NCBI GenBank assembly: GCA_000759755.1
Contig: BBMW01000011.1
Coordinates: 248,001-312,000 of the forward strand
Length of the DNA: 64,000 nucleotides
Direction of reading: 5' to 3'
DNA from: Citrobacter werkmanii NBRC 105721
Lineage (GTDB): Bacteria; Pseudomonadota; Gammaproteobacteria; Enterobacterales; Enterobacteriaceae
Position 1 is the stretch's first letter. Each line of letters begins with the position of its first letter. The translations under genes were made by a program, and so were the position numbers. The notes beneath the pieces were generated by a model. The model did no database searches. It saw only the letters and a list, made by a program, of their open reading frames with translations, and was not told the DNA's origin. This document shows positions 10,975-21,788 of the stretch, one piece after another.

Positions 10975-13848
10975 TTACTGATATTCGCTCATCGGCACGC
11001 AGGAGCAGAACAGGTTACGGTCGCCGTAAACGTCATCAAGACGCTTCACGGTAGGCCAGTATTTGTTCGCCACGCCAGCCGGGAAGACTGCGATTTCGCG
11101 GCTATAACCGTGGTTCCACTCACTCACCAGCTCGTTCTGGGTGTGCGGCGAGTTTACCAACGGGTTATCTTCCAGTGACCACTCACCGGCTTTCACGCGC
11201 TCGATCTCAGCGCGGATTGCCAGCATCGCGTTAATAAAGCGATCCAGTTCCACTTTGCTTTCAGATTCGGTCGGTTCCACCATCAGCGTACCCGCTACCG
11301 GGAACGACATGGTTGGCGCATGGAAACCATAGTCGATCAGACGTTTGGCAATATCCAGTTCGCTGATGCCGGTCTCTTCTTTCAGTGGGCGAATGTCGAG
11401 AATACATTCATGCGCTACACGGCCATCGCGACCGGTATACAGCACCGGATAGGCATCTTTCAGACGGCTGGCAATGTAGTTAGCGTTAAGAATCGCGACC
11501 TGGCTTGCCTGCTTCAGACCTTCTGCGCCCATCATACGGATGTACATCCAGCTGATTGGCAGAATGGATGCGCTACCGAACGGTGCGGCAGACACCGCGC
11601 CCTGACGGGTCAGCATCCCTTCAATCTGAACGACGCTGTGGCCCGGTACGAACGGTGCCAGATGCGATTTAACGCCAATCGGTCCCATACCTGGGCCACC
11701 GCCGCCGTGCGGAATGCAGAAGGTTTTATGCAGGTTGAGGTGCGAAACGTCCGCGCCGATAAAGCCCGGCGTGGTGATTCCAACCTGGGCGTTCATGTTC
11801 GCGCCGTCGAGGTACACCTGGCCGCCGAACTGATGCACAACTTCACACACTTCGCGGATCGTTTCTTCATATACGCCGTGGGTGGACGGATAGGTCACCA
11901 TGATGCAAGAAAGGTTCGCGGCATGTTGTTCTGCTTTTGCCCGCAGATCGTCCAGATCGATGTTGCCGTTCTTATCACAGGCGACTACCACCACCTGCAT
12001 CCCCGCCATTTGTGCGGAAGCCGGGTTAGTACCGTGGGCTGACGCCGGGATCAGGCAGATATCGCGATGGCCTTCGTTACGGCTTTCGTGATAATGACGA
12101 ATCGCCAGCAGGCCAGCGTATTCGCCTTGTGCTCCGGAGTTCGGCTGCATGCAGACTGCGTCATAGCCGGTCAGTTTTACCAGCCACTCGGAAAGCTGAC
12201 CAATCATCTGGTGATACCCTTCCGCCTGCTCTGGCGGGCAGAACGGATGCAGTTCAGCGAATTCCGGCCAGGTGATAGGAATCATCTCGGCGGCGGCGTT
12301 CAGCTTCATGGTGCAGGAACCCAGCGGGATCATCGCCTGGTTCAGCGCCAGATCTTTACGCTCCAGCGAGTGCATGTAGCGCATCATCTCGGTTTCGCTG
12401 TGGTAGCGGTTAAACACCGGGTGGCTGAGGATCGCGTCATCACGCAGCATGCTGCTCTGAATGGAACGGCTGTCGAGCGCAACGTCTTTATCCAGCGTGT
12501 CGATGTTCAGGCCGTGGCTGTCGCCCAGCAGAACAGTGAACAACTGCACCACGTTTTCACGGGTGGTGGTTTCGTCGAGGGTAATACCTACCGCGTTATG
12601 AATATCGCTGCGCAGGTTGATCTCTGCCGCTTCCGCACGCGCCAGTACCGCAGCTTTATCAGCCACTTCAACACACAGCGTGTCGAAGTAGTGCGCATGA
12701 CGCAGCTTTAAGCCTTTCTGTTGCACACCTGCCGCCAGAATATCGGTCAGGCGGTGGATACGATTAGCGATGCGCTTCAGACCGACCGGACCATGATAAA
12801 CGGCATACAGGCTGGCGATGTTAGCCAGCAGTACCTGTGAGGTACAAATGTTGGAGTTCGCTTTCTCACGGCGGATATGCTGCTCGCGAGTCTGCATCGC
12901 CATGCGCAGTGCGGTATTGCCCGCCGCATCTTTTGATACGCCGATAATACGGCCTGGCATGGAGCGTTTGAATTCGTCTTTGGCGGCAAAGAATGCCGCG
13001 TGCGGGCCACCGTAACCCATTGGAACACCGAAGCGTTGCGCAGAGCCGAAAACGATATCCGCACCCTGTTTGCCAGGAGCCGTCAGCAGCACCAGCGCCA
13101 TAAAGTCGGCAGCAACGCTGACCACAACTTTACGGGATTTCAGCTCAGCAATTAGTTTGCTGTAGTCGTGCACTTCACCAGTGGTACCAACCTGCTGCAA
13201 CAGCACGCCGAACACATCCTGGTGATCCAGTGCTTTCGCTGCGTCATCCACAATGACGTCAAAACCAAAGGTTTCGGCGCGAGTACGCACGACGTCCAGC
13301 GTTTGCGGATGAACATCAGCCGCCACAAAGAAACGGTTGGCGTTTTTCAGTTTGCTGACGCGTTTGGCCATCGCCATGGCTTCTGCCGCCGCGGTGGCTT
13401 CATCCAGCAGAGAGGCGGAGGCCATGTCCAGCCCCGTCAGGTCCAGCGTGACCTGTTGGAAGTTCAGCAGCGCTTCCAGACGGCCCTGAGAGACTTCCGG
13501 CTGATACGGCGTATACGCGGTGTACCAACCCGGATTTTCCAGCATGTTACGCAGGATAACCGGTGGCAACTGCACGGCGGTGTAGCCCATGCCGATGTAG
13601 GACGTGAAGCGCTTGTTACGCCCGGCGATGGCTTTTAATTCGGCCAGCGCAGCGTATTCTGTCGCCGCCTCGCCTACCTGTGGCGGGGTTGCGAGCTGAA
13701 TGTCTTTCGGCACAATCTGGCCGATCAGCGCGTTTAACGACTCGGCGCCAACCGCATTCAGCATCTCTTGCTGCTGCGCGGCGTCCGGTCCGATGTGGCG
13801 TTCAATGAAAGCGCCGCTGTTTTCAAGCTGGCTTAACGTCTGTGTCAT
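10975..13848 (-). CDS. gcvP: Glycine dehydrogenase (decarboxylating), P-protein
   Basis: A 957-residue PLP enzyme. It decarboxylates glycine and passes the aminomethyl group to the lipoyl arm of GcvH. The PLP-binding lysine lies in [16 protein letters not shown] (about residue 708), with the flexible glycine-rich loop right after it. The N-terminal half begins [14 protein letters not shown] and carries the related but non-catalytic fold. It is the last gene of gcvT-gcvH-gcvP and is separated from gcvH by 161 bp containing a BIME, unlike the 24-bp gcvT-gcvH gap. Confidence 0.98.
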   Translation of the reverse strand: MTQTLSQLENSGAFIERHIGPDAAQQQEMLNAVGAESLNALIGQIVPKDIQLATPPQVGEAATEYAALAELKAIAGRNKRFTSYIGMGYTAVQLPPVILRNMLENPGWYTAYTPYQPEVSQGRLEALLNFQQVTLDLTGLDMASASLLDEATAAAEAMAMAKRVSKLKNANRFFVAADVHPQTLDVVRTRAETFGFDVIVDDAAKALDHQDVFGVLLQQVGTTGEVHDYSKLIAELKSRKVVVSVAADFMALVLLTAPGKQGADIVFGSAQRFGVPMGYGGPHAAFFAAKDEFKRSMPGRIIGVSKDAAGNTALRMAMQTREQHIRREKANSNICTSQVLLANIASLYAVYHGPVGLKRIANRIHRLTDILAAGVQQKGLKLRHAHYFDTLCVEVADKAAVLARAEAAEINLRSDIHNAVGITLDETTTRENVVQLFTVLLGDSHGLNIDTLDKDVALDSRSIQSSMLRDDAILSHPVFNRYHSETEMMRYMHSLERKDLALNQAMIPLGSCTMKLNAAAEMIPITWPEFAELHPFCPPEQAEGYHQMIGQLSEWLVKLTGYDAVCMQPNSGAQGEYAGLLAIRHYHESRNEGHRDICLIPASAHGTNPASAQMAGMQVVVVACDKNGNIDLDDLRAKAEQHAANLSCIMVTYPSTHGVYEETIREVCEVVHQFGGQVYLDGANMNAQVGITTPGFIGADVSHLNLHKTFCIPHGGGGPGMGPIGVKSHLAPFVPGHSVVQIEGMLTRQGAVSAAPFGSASILPISWMYIRMMGAEGLKQASQVAILNANYIASRLKDAYPVLYTGRDGRVAHECILDIRPLKEETGISELDIAKRLIDYGFHAPTMSFPVAGTLMVEPTESESKVELDRFINAMLAIRAEIERVKAGEWSLEDNPLVNSPHTQNELVSEWNHGYSREIAVFPAGVANKYWPTVKRLDDVYGDRNLFCSCVPMSEYQ

Positions 13849-13898
13849 GGGCGATGGTTCCTGAAACGTGCAGTGAATCGTGATTGTCTCTAACTCAA

Positions 13899-14005
13899 TT
13901 GCCCGGTGGCGCTGCGCTTACCGGGCCTACGCGTGCGAAAACGAATACGCAAAATAATTCGCGTTGCAGTGAGTAGGCCGGATAAGCATTAGCGCCATCC
14001 GGCAC
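13899..14005. repeat. BIME inside the gcv operon
   Basis: Two REP units in opposite orientation: a variant TGCCCGGTGGCGCTGCG...CCGGGC copy, then about 40 bases, then GTAGGCCGGATAAGC...GCCATCCGGCA. It fills most of the gcvH-gcvP intercistronic space and may tune relative expression by stabilising the upstream mRNA. Confidence 0.88.
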
Positions 14006-14009
14006 AACA

Positions 14010-14399
14010 TTATTCGTCTTCTAACAATGCTTCGTACGCAGTGGCATCCAGCAGCGATTCGATTTCGCTTTCATCGCTGGCTTTGATTTTGAAGATCCAG
14101 CCACCGGCATACGGTTCGCTGTTGACCAGTTCCGGGGAGTCGCTCAGCGCGTCGTTAACCGCAACAATCTCACCGCTTACCGGCGCATAAATATCAGAAG
14201 CTGCTTTTACGGATTCCGCAACGGCGCAGTCATCACCCGCGCTGACGGTGGCACCAACTTCTGGCAGGTCTACGAAAACCATGTCACCCAACAGCTCCTG
14301 AGCATGTTCGGTGATACCAACGGTGTAAGAGCCGTCAGCTTCTTTGCGCAGCCATTCGTGTTCTTTGCTGTATTTCAGTTCTGCAGGTACGTTGCTCAT
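14010..14399 (-). CDS. gcvH: Glycine cleavage system H protein
   Basis: A 129-residue lipoyl carrier protein that shuttles the aminomethyl intermediate between P, T and L proteins. The lipoylated lysine is K65 in AESVKAASD. The ATG at 14399 gives the family start MSNVPAEL; a TTG one codon upstream is discounted. It lies 24 bp after gcvT, with GGAGATT as ribosome-binding site. Confidence 0.98.
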   Translation of the reverse strand: MSNVPAELKYSKEHEWLRKEADGSYTVGITEHAQELLGDMVFVDLPEVGATVSAGDDCAVAESVKAASDIYAPVSGEIVAVNDALSDSPELVNSEPYAGGWIFKIKASDESEIESLLDATAYEALLEDE

Positions 14400-14423
14400 C
14401 AATCAATCTCCAAAAAGGATGAA

Positions 14424-15518
14424 TCACGCGACGGCTTTGCCGTTACGCACAAAAACAGGTTTAGTGACTTTTACTGGCATTTCGCGGTTACGGATCTGCA
14501 CGATCGCGGTCTCACCAATACCCGCGGGTACACGCGCCAGCGCGATGCTGTAACCCAGGGTTGGGGAGAATGTTCCGCTGGTGATAATGCCTTCATGTTG
14601 GTTACCGGAAGAGTCAGTGAAACGGACTGGCAGTTCATTACGCAGCACGCCCTTCTCGGTCATCACCAGTCCGACCAGCTGTTCGTGGCCTTTTTCACGC
14701 TGCATTTCCAGCGCTTCACGACCAATAAAGTCGCGGTCGGCAGGTTCCCACGCAATGGTCCAGCCCATGTTGGCTTCCAGTGGAGAAATCCCTTCGTCCA
14801 TCTCCTGACCGTACAGGTTCATACCCGCTTCCAGGCGTAGCGTGTCACGCGCACCCAGACCGCAAGGTTTGACGCCTGCCTGTACCAGCGCACGCCAGAA
14901 ATCAGCCGCTTTTTCATTCGGCATGGCAATTTCATAGCCTGCTTCGCCGGTATAACCGGTGGTTGCGATAAACAAATCACCCGCCTGAACGCCGAAGAAC
15001 GGCTTCATACCTTCTACCGCATGGCGCTGTTCGTCAGTAAACAACGTTGCTGCTTTTTCCTGCGCGTTTGGCCCCTGCACCGCAATCAGCGACAGGTCGT
15101 CACGAACGGTGATGTCGATGGCGTAAGGTTCAGCGTGTTGGGTAATCCAGGAGAGGTCTTTTTCGCGGGTGGCGGAGTTTACAACGAGGCGGAAGAAATC
15201 TTCAGTGAAGTAATAGACAATCAGGTCATCTATCACGCCGCCCGATGCGTTAAGCATACCGGAGTAGAGGGCTTTACCCGTCTTCGTTAGCTTCGCGACG
15301 TCGTTTGCCAGCAGATAACGCAAGAACTCCCGGGTGCGGCTGCCGCGCAGGTCGACGATGGTCATATGCGACACATCAAACATACCGGCATCGGTGCGAA
15401 CAGCATGGTGTTCATCGAGCTGAGAACCGTAATGCAGTGGCATCATCCAGCCATGGAAATCTACCATGCGCGCGCCACATAGCGTGTGTTGTTCGTACAA
15501 AGGAGTCTGTTGAGCCAT
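14424..15518 (-). CDS. gcvT: Aminomethyltransferase, glycine cleavage T protein
   Basis: A 364-residue tetrahydrofolate-dependent aminomethyltransferase. It releases ammonia from the GcvH-bound intermediate and forms 5,10-methylene-THF. It carries the YDVSHM-like segment (MFDVSHM), the folate-site ANDVAKL and GYTGEAGYE, and the GcvT C-terminal domain around FIGREAL. It is the first gene of the operon, with AACGAGGAAAAG as a good ribosome-binding site. Confidence 0.98.
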   Translation of the reverse strand: MAQQTPLYEQHTLCGARMVDFHGWMMPLHYGSQLDEHHAVRTDAGMFDVSHMTIVDLRGSRTREFLRYLLANDVAKLTKTGKALYSGMLNASGGVIDDLIVYYFTEDFFRLVVNSATREKDLSWITQHAEPYAIDITVRDDLSLIAVQGPNAQEKAATLFTDEQRHAVEGMKPFFGVQAGDLFIATTGYTGEAGYEIAMPNEKAADFWRALVQAGVKPCGLGARDTLRLEAGMNLYGQEMDEGISPLEANMGWTIAWEPADRDFIGREALEMQREKGHEQLVGLVMTEKGVLRNELPVRFTDSSGNQHEGIITSGTFSPTLGYSIALARVPAGIGETAIVQIRNREMPVKVTKPVFVRNGKAVA

Positions 15519-15970
15519 CTTTTCCTCGTTGAATAAGCGGGGCTACCAACTCTTTCGCGGTGAAATTTTCGCCACGAAACCCAGCACCGCAGCCGCTCCA
15601 GGGGCTACGACGCAAACGTTCTCTTTGTCCTGAACTTACCACCGAAACAGACGCTAAACCATAAGGCAAAATTAGCCATCACATTAGCTTATGGCAAAAA
15701 ATGGCCAGATCGACGACAGAATAAAAACCCATAACCACACGAAAAAATCAGAATAATAAGCATAAACAAGGCAGAGTAATCAGCAGTAAACAACATTAAA
15801 TGTGGAAAAAATGTCAAAAATGGCGTTATGAAAAAAACGTGATATTAAAAAAACTAATGCGAAAAAAGGTGTGGAATTAGATTATTTCAAATGAGAGAAG
15901 CATCCCGGCGCGAGGGCCGGGAGAGGAAAATGTGACGGGTCTCAAACTCTTAAGATTGTCCTTACGGACG
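15519..15970 (-). promoter_or_regulatory. gcv operon control region (no gene)
   Basis: About 450 bp without a convincing gene. It is AT-rich between 15660 and 15900, with many phased A-tracts (15715-15870), as expected for the Lrp-bent gcv upstream region. The pentamer CTAAT, the core of known GcvA sites, occurs at 15671-15675, 15684-15688 and 15876-15880 (minus strand) and at 15854-15858 (plus strand). GcvA, Lrp and PurR regulate this operon in E. coli; occupancy here is inference. A GC-rich hairpin at 15904-15921 (CCCGGC...GCCGGG) lies beyond the ubiI stop and may end the ubi transcript. Confidence 0.55.
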
Positions 15971-17173
15971 CTAACGTAGCCACTCGGGAAGATCGTTCAG
16001 TCCCATCGCCTGACGGATGAGCTGCGGTTTTACGCCCGGAAGGGTATCGGCCAGTTTCAGACCAATATCACGCAGCAGTTTCTTCGCCGGATTCTCACCA
16101 GCAAACAGTTCACGGAAGCCCTGCATACCGGCCAGCATCATTGCTGCGCTGTGCTTACGGCTGCGCTCATAGCGACGCAAATAGAGATACTGGCCAATAT
16201 CTTTGCCCTGACGTTGTAGCCGCTTAAGCTCATCGATAAGCTCTGCCGCATCCATAAAGCCGAGGTTAACCCCCTGACCTGCCAGCGGATGGATAGTATG
16301 CGCCGCATCCCCCACCAGCGCCAGACGATGGGCGGCGAACTGACGCGCATAGCGTCCCGTCAGCGGAAACGTCTGCCGTTCGCTTTCAACGCTGCACAGT
16401 CCCAGACGGTTATCAAAAGCGATATTCAGCGCCTGATTAAACTCGTCAACGCTTGCCTGCTGCATGCGTTCGGCTTCCTGCGGAGAAAGTGACCAGACGA
16501 TAGAGCACAGATGCGGGTCACTGAGCGGCAGGAATGCCAGGATACCCTCGCCGTGAAACGCCTGGCGCGCAACCGCGCCGTGGGCTTCCTGCGTGCGGAT
16601 CGTCGCCACCAGCGCATGATGACGGTAATCCCAGAAGGTGAGCGGAATGTCTGCTTTATTACGCAGCCAGGAGTTAGCGCCATCCGCGCCGATCACCAGG
16701 CGAGCCGTCAGCATTGCGCCCTCTTTCAGGGTCAGAAATGCCTCGTTCTCACCCCAGGCTACCTGCTGTATTTCAGCGGGTGCCAGCAGCGTAATATCCG
16801 GCGAACGCTGCGCCTTTTGCCACAGCGCGTAATGGATCTCTGAGTTTTCGACGATGTGGCCCAAATGGCTGTAGCCCATGCTCTGGTCGTCAAATTCAAT
16901 GCGCCCGAAGCTGTCTTTATCCCAGACTTCCATACCGTGATAGCAGCACGCGCGACGGGCAACGATATCTGACCAGACGCCTAAACGAGTAAGCAGTTTT
17001 TCACTGGCGGCATTGATTGCCGACACGCGAAGCTGAGGAGCTGCATCCGCCGCCAACGGCTGCGGAACATATTGTTCTAACACCGCAACGCGTAACCCGC
17101 TGCCCTGCAAGCCGCAGGCAACCGCCAGTCCCACCATGCCGCCACCGACAATTGCTACATCAACACTTTGCAC
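15971..17173 (-). CDS. ubiI: 2-octaprenylphenol 5-hydroxylase UbiI (VisC)
   Basis: An FAD-dependent monooxygenase of 400 residues that carries out C5 hydroxylation in aerobic ubiquinone synthesis. It shows the dinucleotide motif GGGMVG (10-15), a central VIGADGANS (DG motif) and LVGDAAHTIHPLAGQG (GD motif binding FAD ribityl). It ends in DLPEWLR like the E. coli protein. It is third in pepP-ubiH-ubiI and is separated from ubiH by 81 bp that include a REP. Confidence 0.97.
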   Translation of the reverse strand: MQSVDVAIVGGGMVGLAVACGLQGSGLRVAVLEQYVPQPLAADAAPQLRVSAINAASEKLLTRLGVWSDIVARRACCYHGMEVWDKDSFGRIEFDDQSMGYSHLGHIVENSEIHYALWQKAQRSPDITLLAPAEIQQVAWGENEAFLTLKEGAMLTARLVIGADGANSWLRNKADIPLTFWDYRHHALVATIRTQEAHGAVARQAFHGEGILAFLPLSDPHLCSIVWSLSPQEAERMQQASVDEFNQALNIAFDNRLGLCSVESERQTFPLTGRYARQFAAHRLALVGDAAHTIHPLAGQGVNLGFMDAAELIDELKRLQRQGKDIGQYLYLRRYERSRKHSAAMMLAGMQGFRELFAGENPAKKLLRDIGLKLADTLPGVKPQLIRQAMGLNDLPEWLR

Positions 17174-17206
17174 TGTTTACTCCTGGAAACCGGAACAATC
17201 AAAACC

Positions 17207-17245
17207 GTAGTCCGGATAAGGCGTTTACGCCGCCATCCGGCCTAC
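17207..17245. repeat. REP palindrome between ubiH and ubiI
   Basis: GTAGTCCGGATAAGGCG and the complementary CGCCATCCGGCCTAC flank a short loop. A single REP in an intercistronic gap. Confidence 0.85.
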
Positions 17246-17254
17246 AGGCCATAT

Positions 17255-18433
17255 TTATCGCGCAACCCAACCCAGGGTCCGCTCCGCCAGCGCATCGCGC
17301 GCGGGTGTGAATAATTCCATCGCCATCAGCCCGACATTGCGGCCAACAACCAGCGGAGCCCAGCGATTGGCAAACAAATACACTAAATTATTGGTCACAC
17401 CAATCGTCGTTTCGCGATCGCGCTCGCGGCGTTGCTGATAGCGTGCCAGCACTGCGTAATCACCAATATCTTCCGCGCAGTTTTGCGCCTGAGTTAACGT
17501 CTCAGCCAGGCTCATTACGTCGCGCAGACCAAGGTTGAAACCTTGTCCGGCAATGGGATGTAGCGTCTGAGCGGCATTCCCCACGAGCACGGTACGATGG
17601 GTCATCGCCTTCAGCGCAGTAGTTAATGACAACGGATAAGCGCTGCGTTTACCGGCCTGGGTAATACGCCCCAGCCGCCAGCCAAACGCAGTTTGCAATT
17701 CACGACAAAACCGTTCGTCGGACCAGGCCATGATCTCATCACGCAACTCCAGCGGGTGGCACCATACCAGCGAGCAGCGACCATCAGACATCGGCAGCAT
17801 TGCCAGCGGGCCATGCTGCGTGAAGCGTTCAAACGCTCGCCCATCGTGAGGAACGGAGGTCGTGACATTGGCGATTACCGCCAGTTGTTCATAAGGCTGC
17901 TGCTGCCAGTCCACGCCGCAGGCGGTAGCCAGCGCGGAACGCGTACCGTCAGCGGCGACCACCACGCGACCGGTAATAACCTCGCCATTTTCCAGCGTGA
18001 CCTCAACATGTTCCTGCGCACGCGCCACGCTGGCTACGCGATCGGGACAATGTAGCGTGACGCCCGGCGCTTTACGCAGTAGCGCAAACAGACGCAGCCC
18101 AACATCGTGGAGTTCCACCACCTGACCCAGCGCCGGGAGACGATATTCCTGCGCATCCAGCGTAACAAATCCAGCATGGCCGCGATCGCTGACGTGGACC
18201 GTTTTGATTGCCGTTGCGCAATCGGCAATCGCCTGCCACACGCCAATTCGCGCCAGCTGCTGACAGGTTCCTGCCGCCAGCGCAATCGCCCGGGCGTCAA
18301 ACCCAGGATGACGGTCAGTTTCAGGTTCGCTCGCTTCTATCAGATGAACTGGCAGCGTCCCATGACTGAGCTGGGAAATGGACAGCGCCAGCGTCGCACC
18401 GACCATGCCACCACCGACGATAATTACGCTCAT
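17255..18433 (-). CDS. ubiH: 2-octaprenyl-6-methoxyphenol hydroxylase UbiH
   Basis: An FAD monooxygenase of 392 residues, paralogous to UbiI, that hydroxylates C1 of the ubiquinone ring precursor. It has GGGMVG (7-12), the VAADGTRS DG motif and LVGNAAQTLHPIAGQG. The GD motif carries GNAAQ rather than GDAAH, as in E. coli UbiH. Its ATG overlaps the pepP TGA (ATGA, 18430-18433), indicating translational coupling. Confidence 0.97.
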   Translation of the reverse strand: MSVIIVGGGMVGATLALSISQLSHGTLPVHLIEASEPETDRHPGFDARAIALAAGTCQQLARIGVWQAIADCATAIKTVHVSDRGHAGFVTLDAQEYRLPALGQVVELHDVGLRLFALLRKAPGVTLHCPDRVASVARAQEHVEVTLENGEVITGRVVVAADGTRSALATACGVDWQQQPYEQLAVIANVTTSVPHDGRAFERFTQHGPLAMLPMSDGRCSLVWCHPLELRDEIMAWSDERFCRELQTAFGWRLGRITQAGKRSAYPLSLTTALKAMTHRTVLVGNAAQTLHPIAGQGFNLGLRDVMSLAETLTQAQNCAEDIGDYAVLARYQQRRERDRETTIGVTNNLVYLFANRWAPLVVGRNVGLMAMELFTPARDALAERTLGWVAR

Positions 18434-19755
18434 TGCAGTCGCGCCGCAGCCATTAAGGCTTCAATATCATCCGCTTTCTTCACCACGCTGGCGGTCAGGT
18501 TTTCGTTACCGTCTTCGGTGATGAGGATGTCATCTTCTATACGAATGCCAATGCCACGATAAGCAGCCGGTACATCGGCATCCGGTGCGATATATAACCC
18601 TGGCTCGACGGTAAGCACCATTCCTGGCTCAAGGATACGCGAACGATCCTGACCATAAACGCCAACGTCGTGCACATCCAGCCCCAGCCAATGGCTAAGA
18701 CCATGCATAAAGTATGGGCGATGCGCATTCTCGGTAATTAACTGGTCGACGTCGCCGTGCAGGATGCCAAGCTTCACCAGACCGGTAATCATGATGCGCA
18801 CAACTTCACCGGTGACGTCCTGAATGGAGGTTCCGGGGCGATACAGACGTAGGCTGGTCTCCAGGGATTCCAGTACGATATCGTAGATTTCACGCTGCGC
18901 GGGGGTAAATTTGCCATTAACCGGGAAGGTACGCGTAATGTCGCCCGCATAGCCTTTGTATTCACAGCCAGCGTCAATCAGCACCAGCTCGCCATCGCGC
19001 ATTTCACTTTCATTTTCGGTGTAATGCAGGATACAGCCGTTTTCACCGCTTCCGACAATGGTGTTATAGGATGGATAACGCGCGCCGTGGCGGGTAAATT
19101 CGTGGTGAATCTCCCCTTCCAGTTGGTATTCAAACATCCCCGGACGGCATTTTTCCATCGCGCGGGTATGCGCCAGGGCGGTGATCTCTCCGGCACGGCG
19201 CATGATCGCAATCTCTTCCGGTGATTTGAACAGGCGCATCTCATGCACCATCGGACGCCAGTCGATGATCGCGGCGGGCGCGTGCAGATTTTGTCTGGAG
19301 CCTTTGCGTAGTTTATCCAGCGCCGTGCAGACAATTTCGTCGGCCCAGCCATATTCGCCCTGAGCGTGATACACCGCGTCCAGACCATTGAGCAGCAGAT
19401 GCAACTGTTGATTGATTTCACTGAAGGCCAGCGCCCGATCAACGCCAAGTTTTGCCGGTGCGGCATCCTGGCCCAGACGCCGGCCAAACCAGATCTCAGC
19501 CGTCAGGTCGCGAACCCGGTTGAACAAAACGCTGTGGTTATGAGTGTCATCACTTTTAATCAGCACCAGCACGGCTTCAGGCTCGTTAAAGCCGGTGAAA
19601 TACCAGAAATCACTGTTCTGGCGGTACGGGTATTCACTGTCCGCGCTGCGCGTCGTTTCCGGCGCGGCAAAAATCAGCGCGGCGCTGCCGGGCTGCATTT
19701 GTGCCAGCAAAGCCTGACGACGACGCTGGAATTCTTGCTGAGATATCTCACTCAT
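18430..19755 (-). CDS. pepP: Xaa-Pro aminopeptidase P
   Basis: A manganese metallopeptidase (441 residues) that removes N-terminal residues preceding proline. It has a creatinase-like N-terminal domain and a pita-bread catalytic domain. The metal ligands lie in IDAGCEYKGYAGDITRTF, HGLSHWLGLDVHD, VEPGLY and IRIEDD. The open frame extends 29 codons upstream, but the ATG at 19755 gives MSEISQQEF with GGAGAGTGTT before it. It is 25 bp after ygfB and overlaps ubiH. Confidence 0.97.
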   Translation of the reverse strand: MSEISQQEFQRRRQALLAQMQPGSAALIFAAPETTRSADSEYPYRQNSDFWYFTGFNEPEAVLVLIKSDDTHNHSVLFNRVRDLTAEIWFGRRLGQDAAPAKLGVDRALAFSEINQQLHLLLNGLDAVYHAQGEYGWADEIVCTALDKLRKGSRQNLHAPAAIIDWRPMVHEMRLFKSPEEIAIMRRAGEITALAHTRAMEKCRPGMFEYQLEGEIHHEFTRHGARYPSYNTIVGSGENGCILHYTENESEMRDGELVLIDAGCEYKGYAGDITRTFPVNGKFTPAQREIYDIVLESLETSLRLYRPGTSIQDVTGEVVRIMITGLVKLGILHGDVDQLITENAHRPYFMHGLSHWLGLDVHDVGVYGQDRSRILEPGMVLTVEPGLYIAPDADVPAAYRGIGIRIEDDILITEDGNENLTASVVKKADDIEALMAAARLQ

Positions 19756-19780
19756 AACACTCTCCTTGGCGTTGTTGTAT

Positions 19781-20359
19781 TTAGTGCAGAGTCGGTTTGC
19801 GGACTTCCGGCGCCGTCGGCTGCTGACGCGTAAACGTGTCATGGCACAGCAAGGCGGCTACGCGCACGTATTCGATGATCTCTTCGAGCGACATTTCCAG
19901 CTCTTCCTGATCTTCGTCTTCGTCATATCCCAACTGAGCGATATTGCGCAGGTCGTCAATCGCTTCACCGGTTTCGCCGGTCACTTTGTCGAGCTTAGGC
20001 TGCGTAACGCCGAGACCCAGCAGAAAGTGGTTTACCCAGCCAGCCAGCGCATCGGCGCGATCGAACACGCTGACGTCATCACCTTCAGGCAGAAAAAGCT
20101 GAAAAAGGAAGCCGTCGTCCTCAAGGGCATCGCTGGTAGCAGAGTGCATTTTCAGCAGTGCCTGAGCCAGCTCGTGACCAAAGGCCAGACCTTCGTTCGT
20201 CAGGTCGTGCAACAGCGGCTGCCATGAGCTGTCGTTGTTGCCACCACAAATCATCCCGCTGATTAAGCCGTGCATTTCGGCCGGGGTTAATCCAGCCCCT
20301 TGTTGGTTCAAAAACTGGCTAACTTCGCTGTAGCCAGGCATTTCGTTCTGTATAGACAT
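19781..20359 (-). CDS. ygfB: UPF0149 family protein YgfB
   Basis: A 192-residue acidic, helical protein of the YgfB/YecA family, with the conserved [17 protein letters not shown] and [11 protein letters not shown] segments and a [10 protein letters not shown] acidic stretch. Biochemical role is unsettled; the Pseudomonas homologue affects AmpDh3 and beta-lactam resistance through AlpA. It lies upstream of pepP-ubiH-ubiI on the same strand and is divergent from zapA. The ATG at 20359 ([10 protein letters not shown]) was chosen over one two codons upstream. Confidence 0.95.
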   Translation of the reverse strand: MSIQNEMPGYSEVSQFLNQQGAGLTPAEMHGLISGMICGGNNDSSWQPLLHDLTNEGLAFGHELAQALLKMHSATSDALEDDGFLFQLFLPEGDDVSVFDRADALAGWVNHFLLGLGVTQPKLDKVTGETGEAIDDLRNIAQLGYDEDEDQEELEMSLEEIIEYVRVAALLCHDTFTRQQPTAPEVRKPTLH

Positions 20360-20460
20360 AAGCATTCGTCATCAAAGGGAGGAATATTCATGATATGCTA
20401 CCACTTTGGACCCTGGTGGACCAGAAAAGGGCTTGTATCTTGATACCAGGGTAGCTATAG

Positions 20461-20856
<396 letters not shown>

Positions 20857-20897
20857 CACTTTTCGGTTTACTGTGGTAGAGTGACCGTGAAGACAAA

Positions 20898-21081
20898 ATT
20901 TCTCTGAGATGTTTGCAAGCGGGCCAGTCCCCTGAGCCGATATTTCATACCACAAGAATGTGGCGCTCCACGGTTGGTGAGCATGCTCGGCCCGTCCGAG
21001 AAGCCTTAAAACTGTGACGACGCATTCACCTTGAACCAAGGGTTCAAGGGTTACAGCCTGCGGCGGCATCTCGGAGATTCC
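20898..21081 (+). ncRNA. ssrS: 6S RNA
   Basis: A roughly 184-nt RNA mimicking an open promoter; it sequesters sigma-70 RNA polymerase in stationary phase. It begins ATTTCTCTGAGATG and ends CATCTCGGAGATTCC, so the two ends pair in the closing stem. The central bubble region around GAGCCGATATTTCATACC and the GTTCAAGGGTTACAG segment match known enterobacterial 6S RNA. It is co-transcribed with ygfA, whose ATG is 20 bases after the mature 3' end. Ends are accurate to one or two bases. Confidence 0.95.
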
Positions 21082-21100
21082 CTTCTACCTGGCAACAGCC

Positions 21101-21697
21101 ATGACACTACTTTCTGAACTCCCTTTATCCCGACAAGAAATACGCACACTGATTCGTCAGCGTCGCCGTGCGCTTACCAGCGATCAGCAACAACACTTTG
21201 GTCAGCAAGCCGCGACCAGAATGCTCAGTTTTCCCCCTGTTGTTCTTGCCCATACCGTAGCGGTGTTTCTCTCTTTCGATGGCGAACTCGACACCCAACC
21301 GCTGATTGAACAGCTGTGGCGAGCGGGTAAGCGCGTCTACCTTCCGGTTCTTCATCCCTTTAGCCCTGGCAACCTGCTGTTCCTGCACTATCATCCACAG
21401 AGTGCGCTGGTGACCAACCGCTTAAAGATCCAGGAGCCACGACTTGATGTCCGCGACGTATTGCCACTGGCAAAGCTGGATGTACTGGTTACGCCGTTAG
21501 TCGCGTTTGATGAAGACGGCCAGCGTCTGGGCATGGGCGGCGGATTTTATGACCGCACGTTGCAAAACTGGCAACAGCATAAGATCCAACCCGTGGGCTA
21601 CGCACATGATTGCCAGTTAGTGGAAAAGCTGCCTGTCGAAGAGTGGGATATCCCACTGCCTGCGGTGGTGACACCATCCAAAATTTGGCAGTGGTAG
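21101..21697 (+). CDS. ygfA: 5-formyltetrahydrofolate cyclo-ligase
   Basis: An ATP-dependent enzyme (198 residues) that recycles 5-formyl-THF to 5,10-methenyl-THF. The ATP site is formed by RQRRRALT near the N-terminus and the GMGGGFYDRTL loop (about 145-155). PLVAFDEDGQRLGMGGG is the family signature. The start at 21101 gives MTLLSELPLSRQEIRTLIRQRR; the shorter E. coli annotation starts at a Met replacing the Leu of LIRQ, which is absent here. It is processed from the same transcript as 6S RNA. Confidence 0.95.
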   Translation: MTLLSELPLSRQEIRTLIRQRRRALTSDQQQHFGQQAATRMLSFPPVVLAHTVAVFLSFDGELDTQPLIEQLWRAGKRVYLPVLHPFSPGNLLFLHYHPQSALVTNRLKIQEPRLDVRDVLPLAKLDVLVTPLVAFDEDGQRLGMGGGFYDRTLQNWQQHKIQPVGYAHDCQLVEKLPVEEWDIPLPAVVTPSKIWQW

Positions 21698-21788
21698 CCG
21701 TTTTTTGCCGATTGACAGCGCCGTTTTTTTGACCTAAATTCCTCGGTGAAGGGTGAGGGAGGCGAACCTCCCTCCTGCGTACTCTCTG

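Noticed and set aside
11320-12042. 240-codon plus-strand open frame opposite gcvP
   Set aside because: Shadow of gcvP; His/Arg-rich composition typical of antisense frames.
15530-15660. Possible glycine riboswitch before gcvT
   Set aside because: The leader lacks the conserved GGA-rich glycine aptamer cores, and enterobacterial gcvT is controlled by GcvA, Lrp and PurR.
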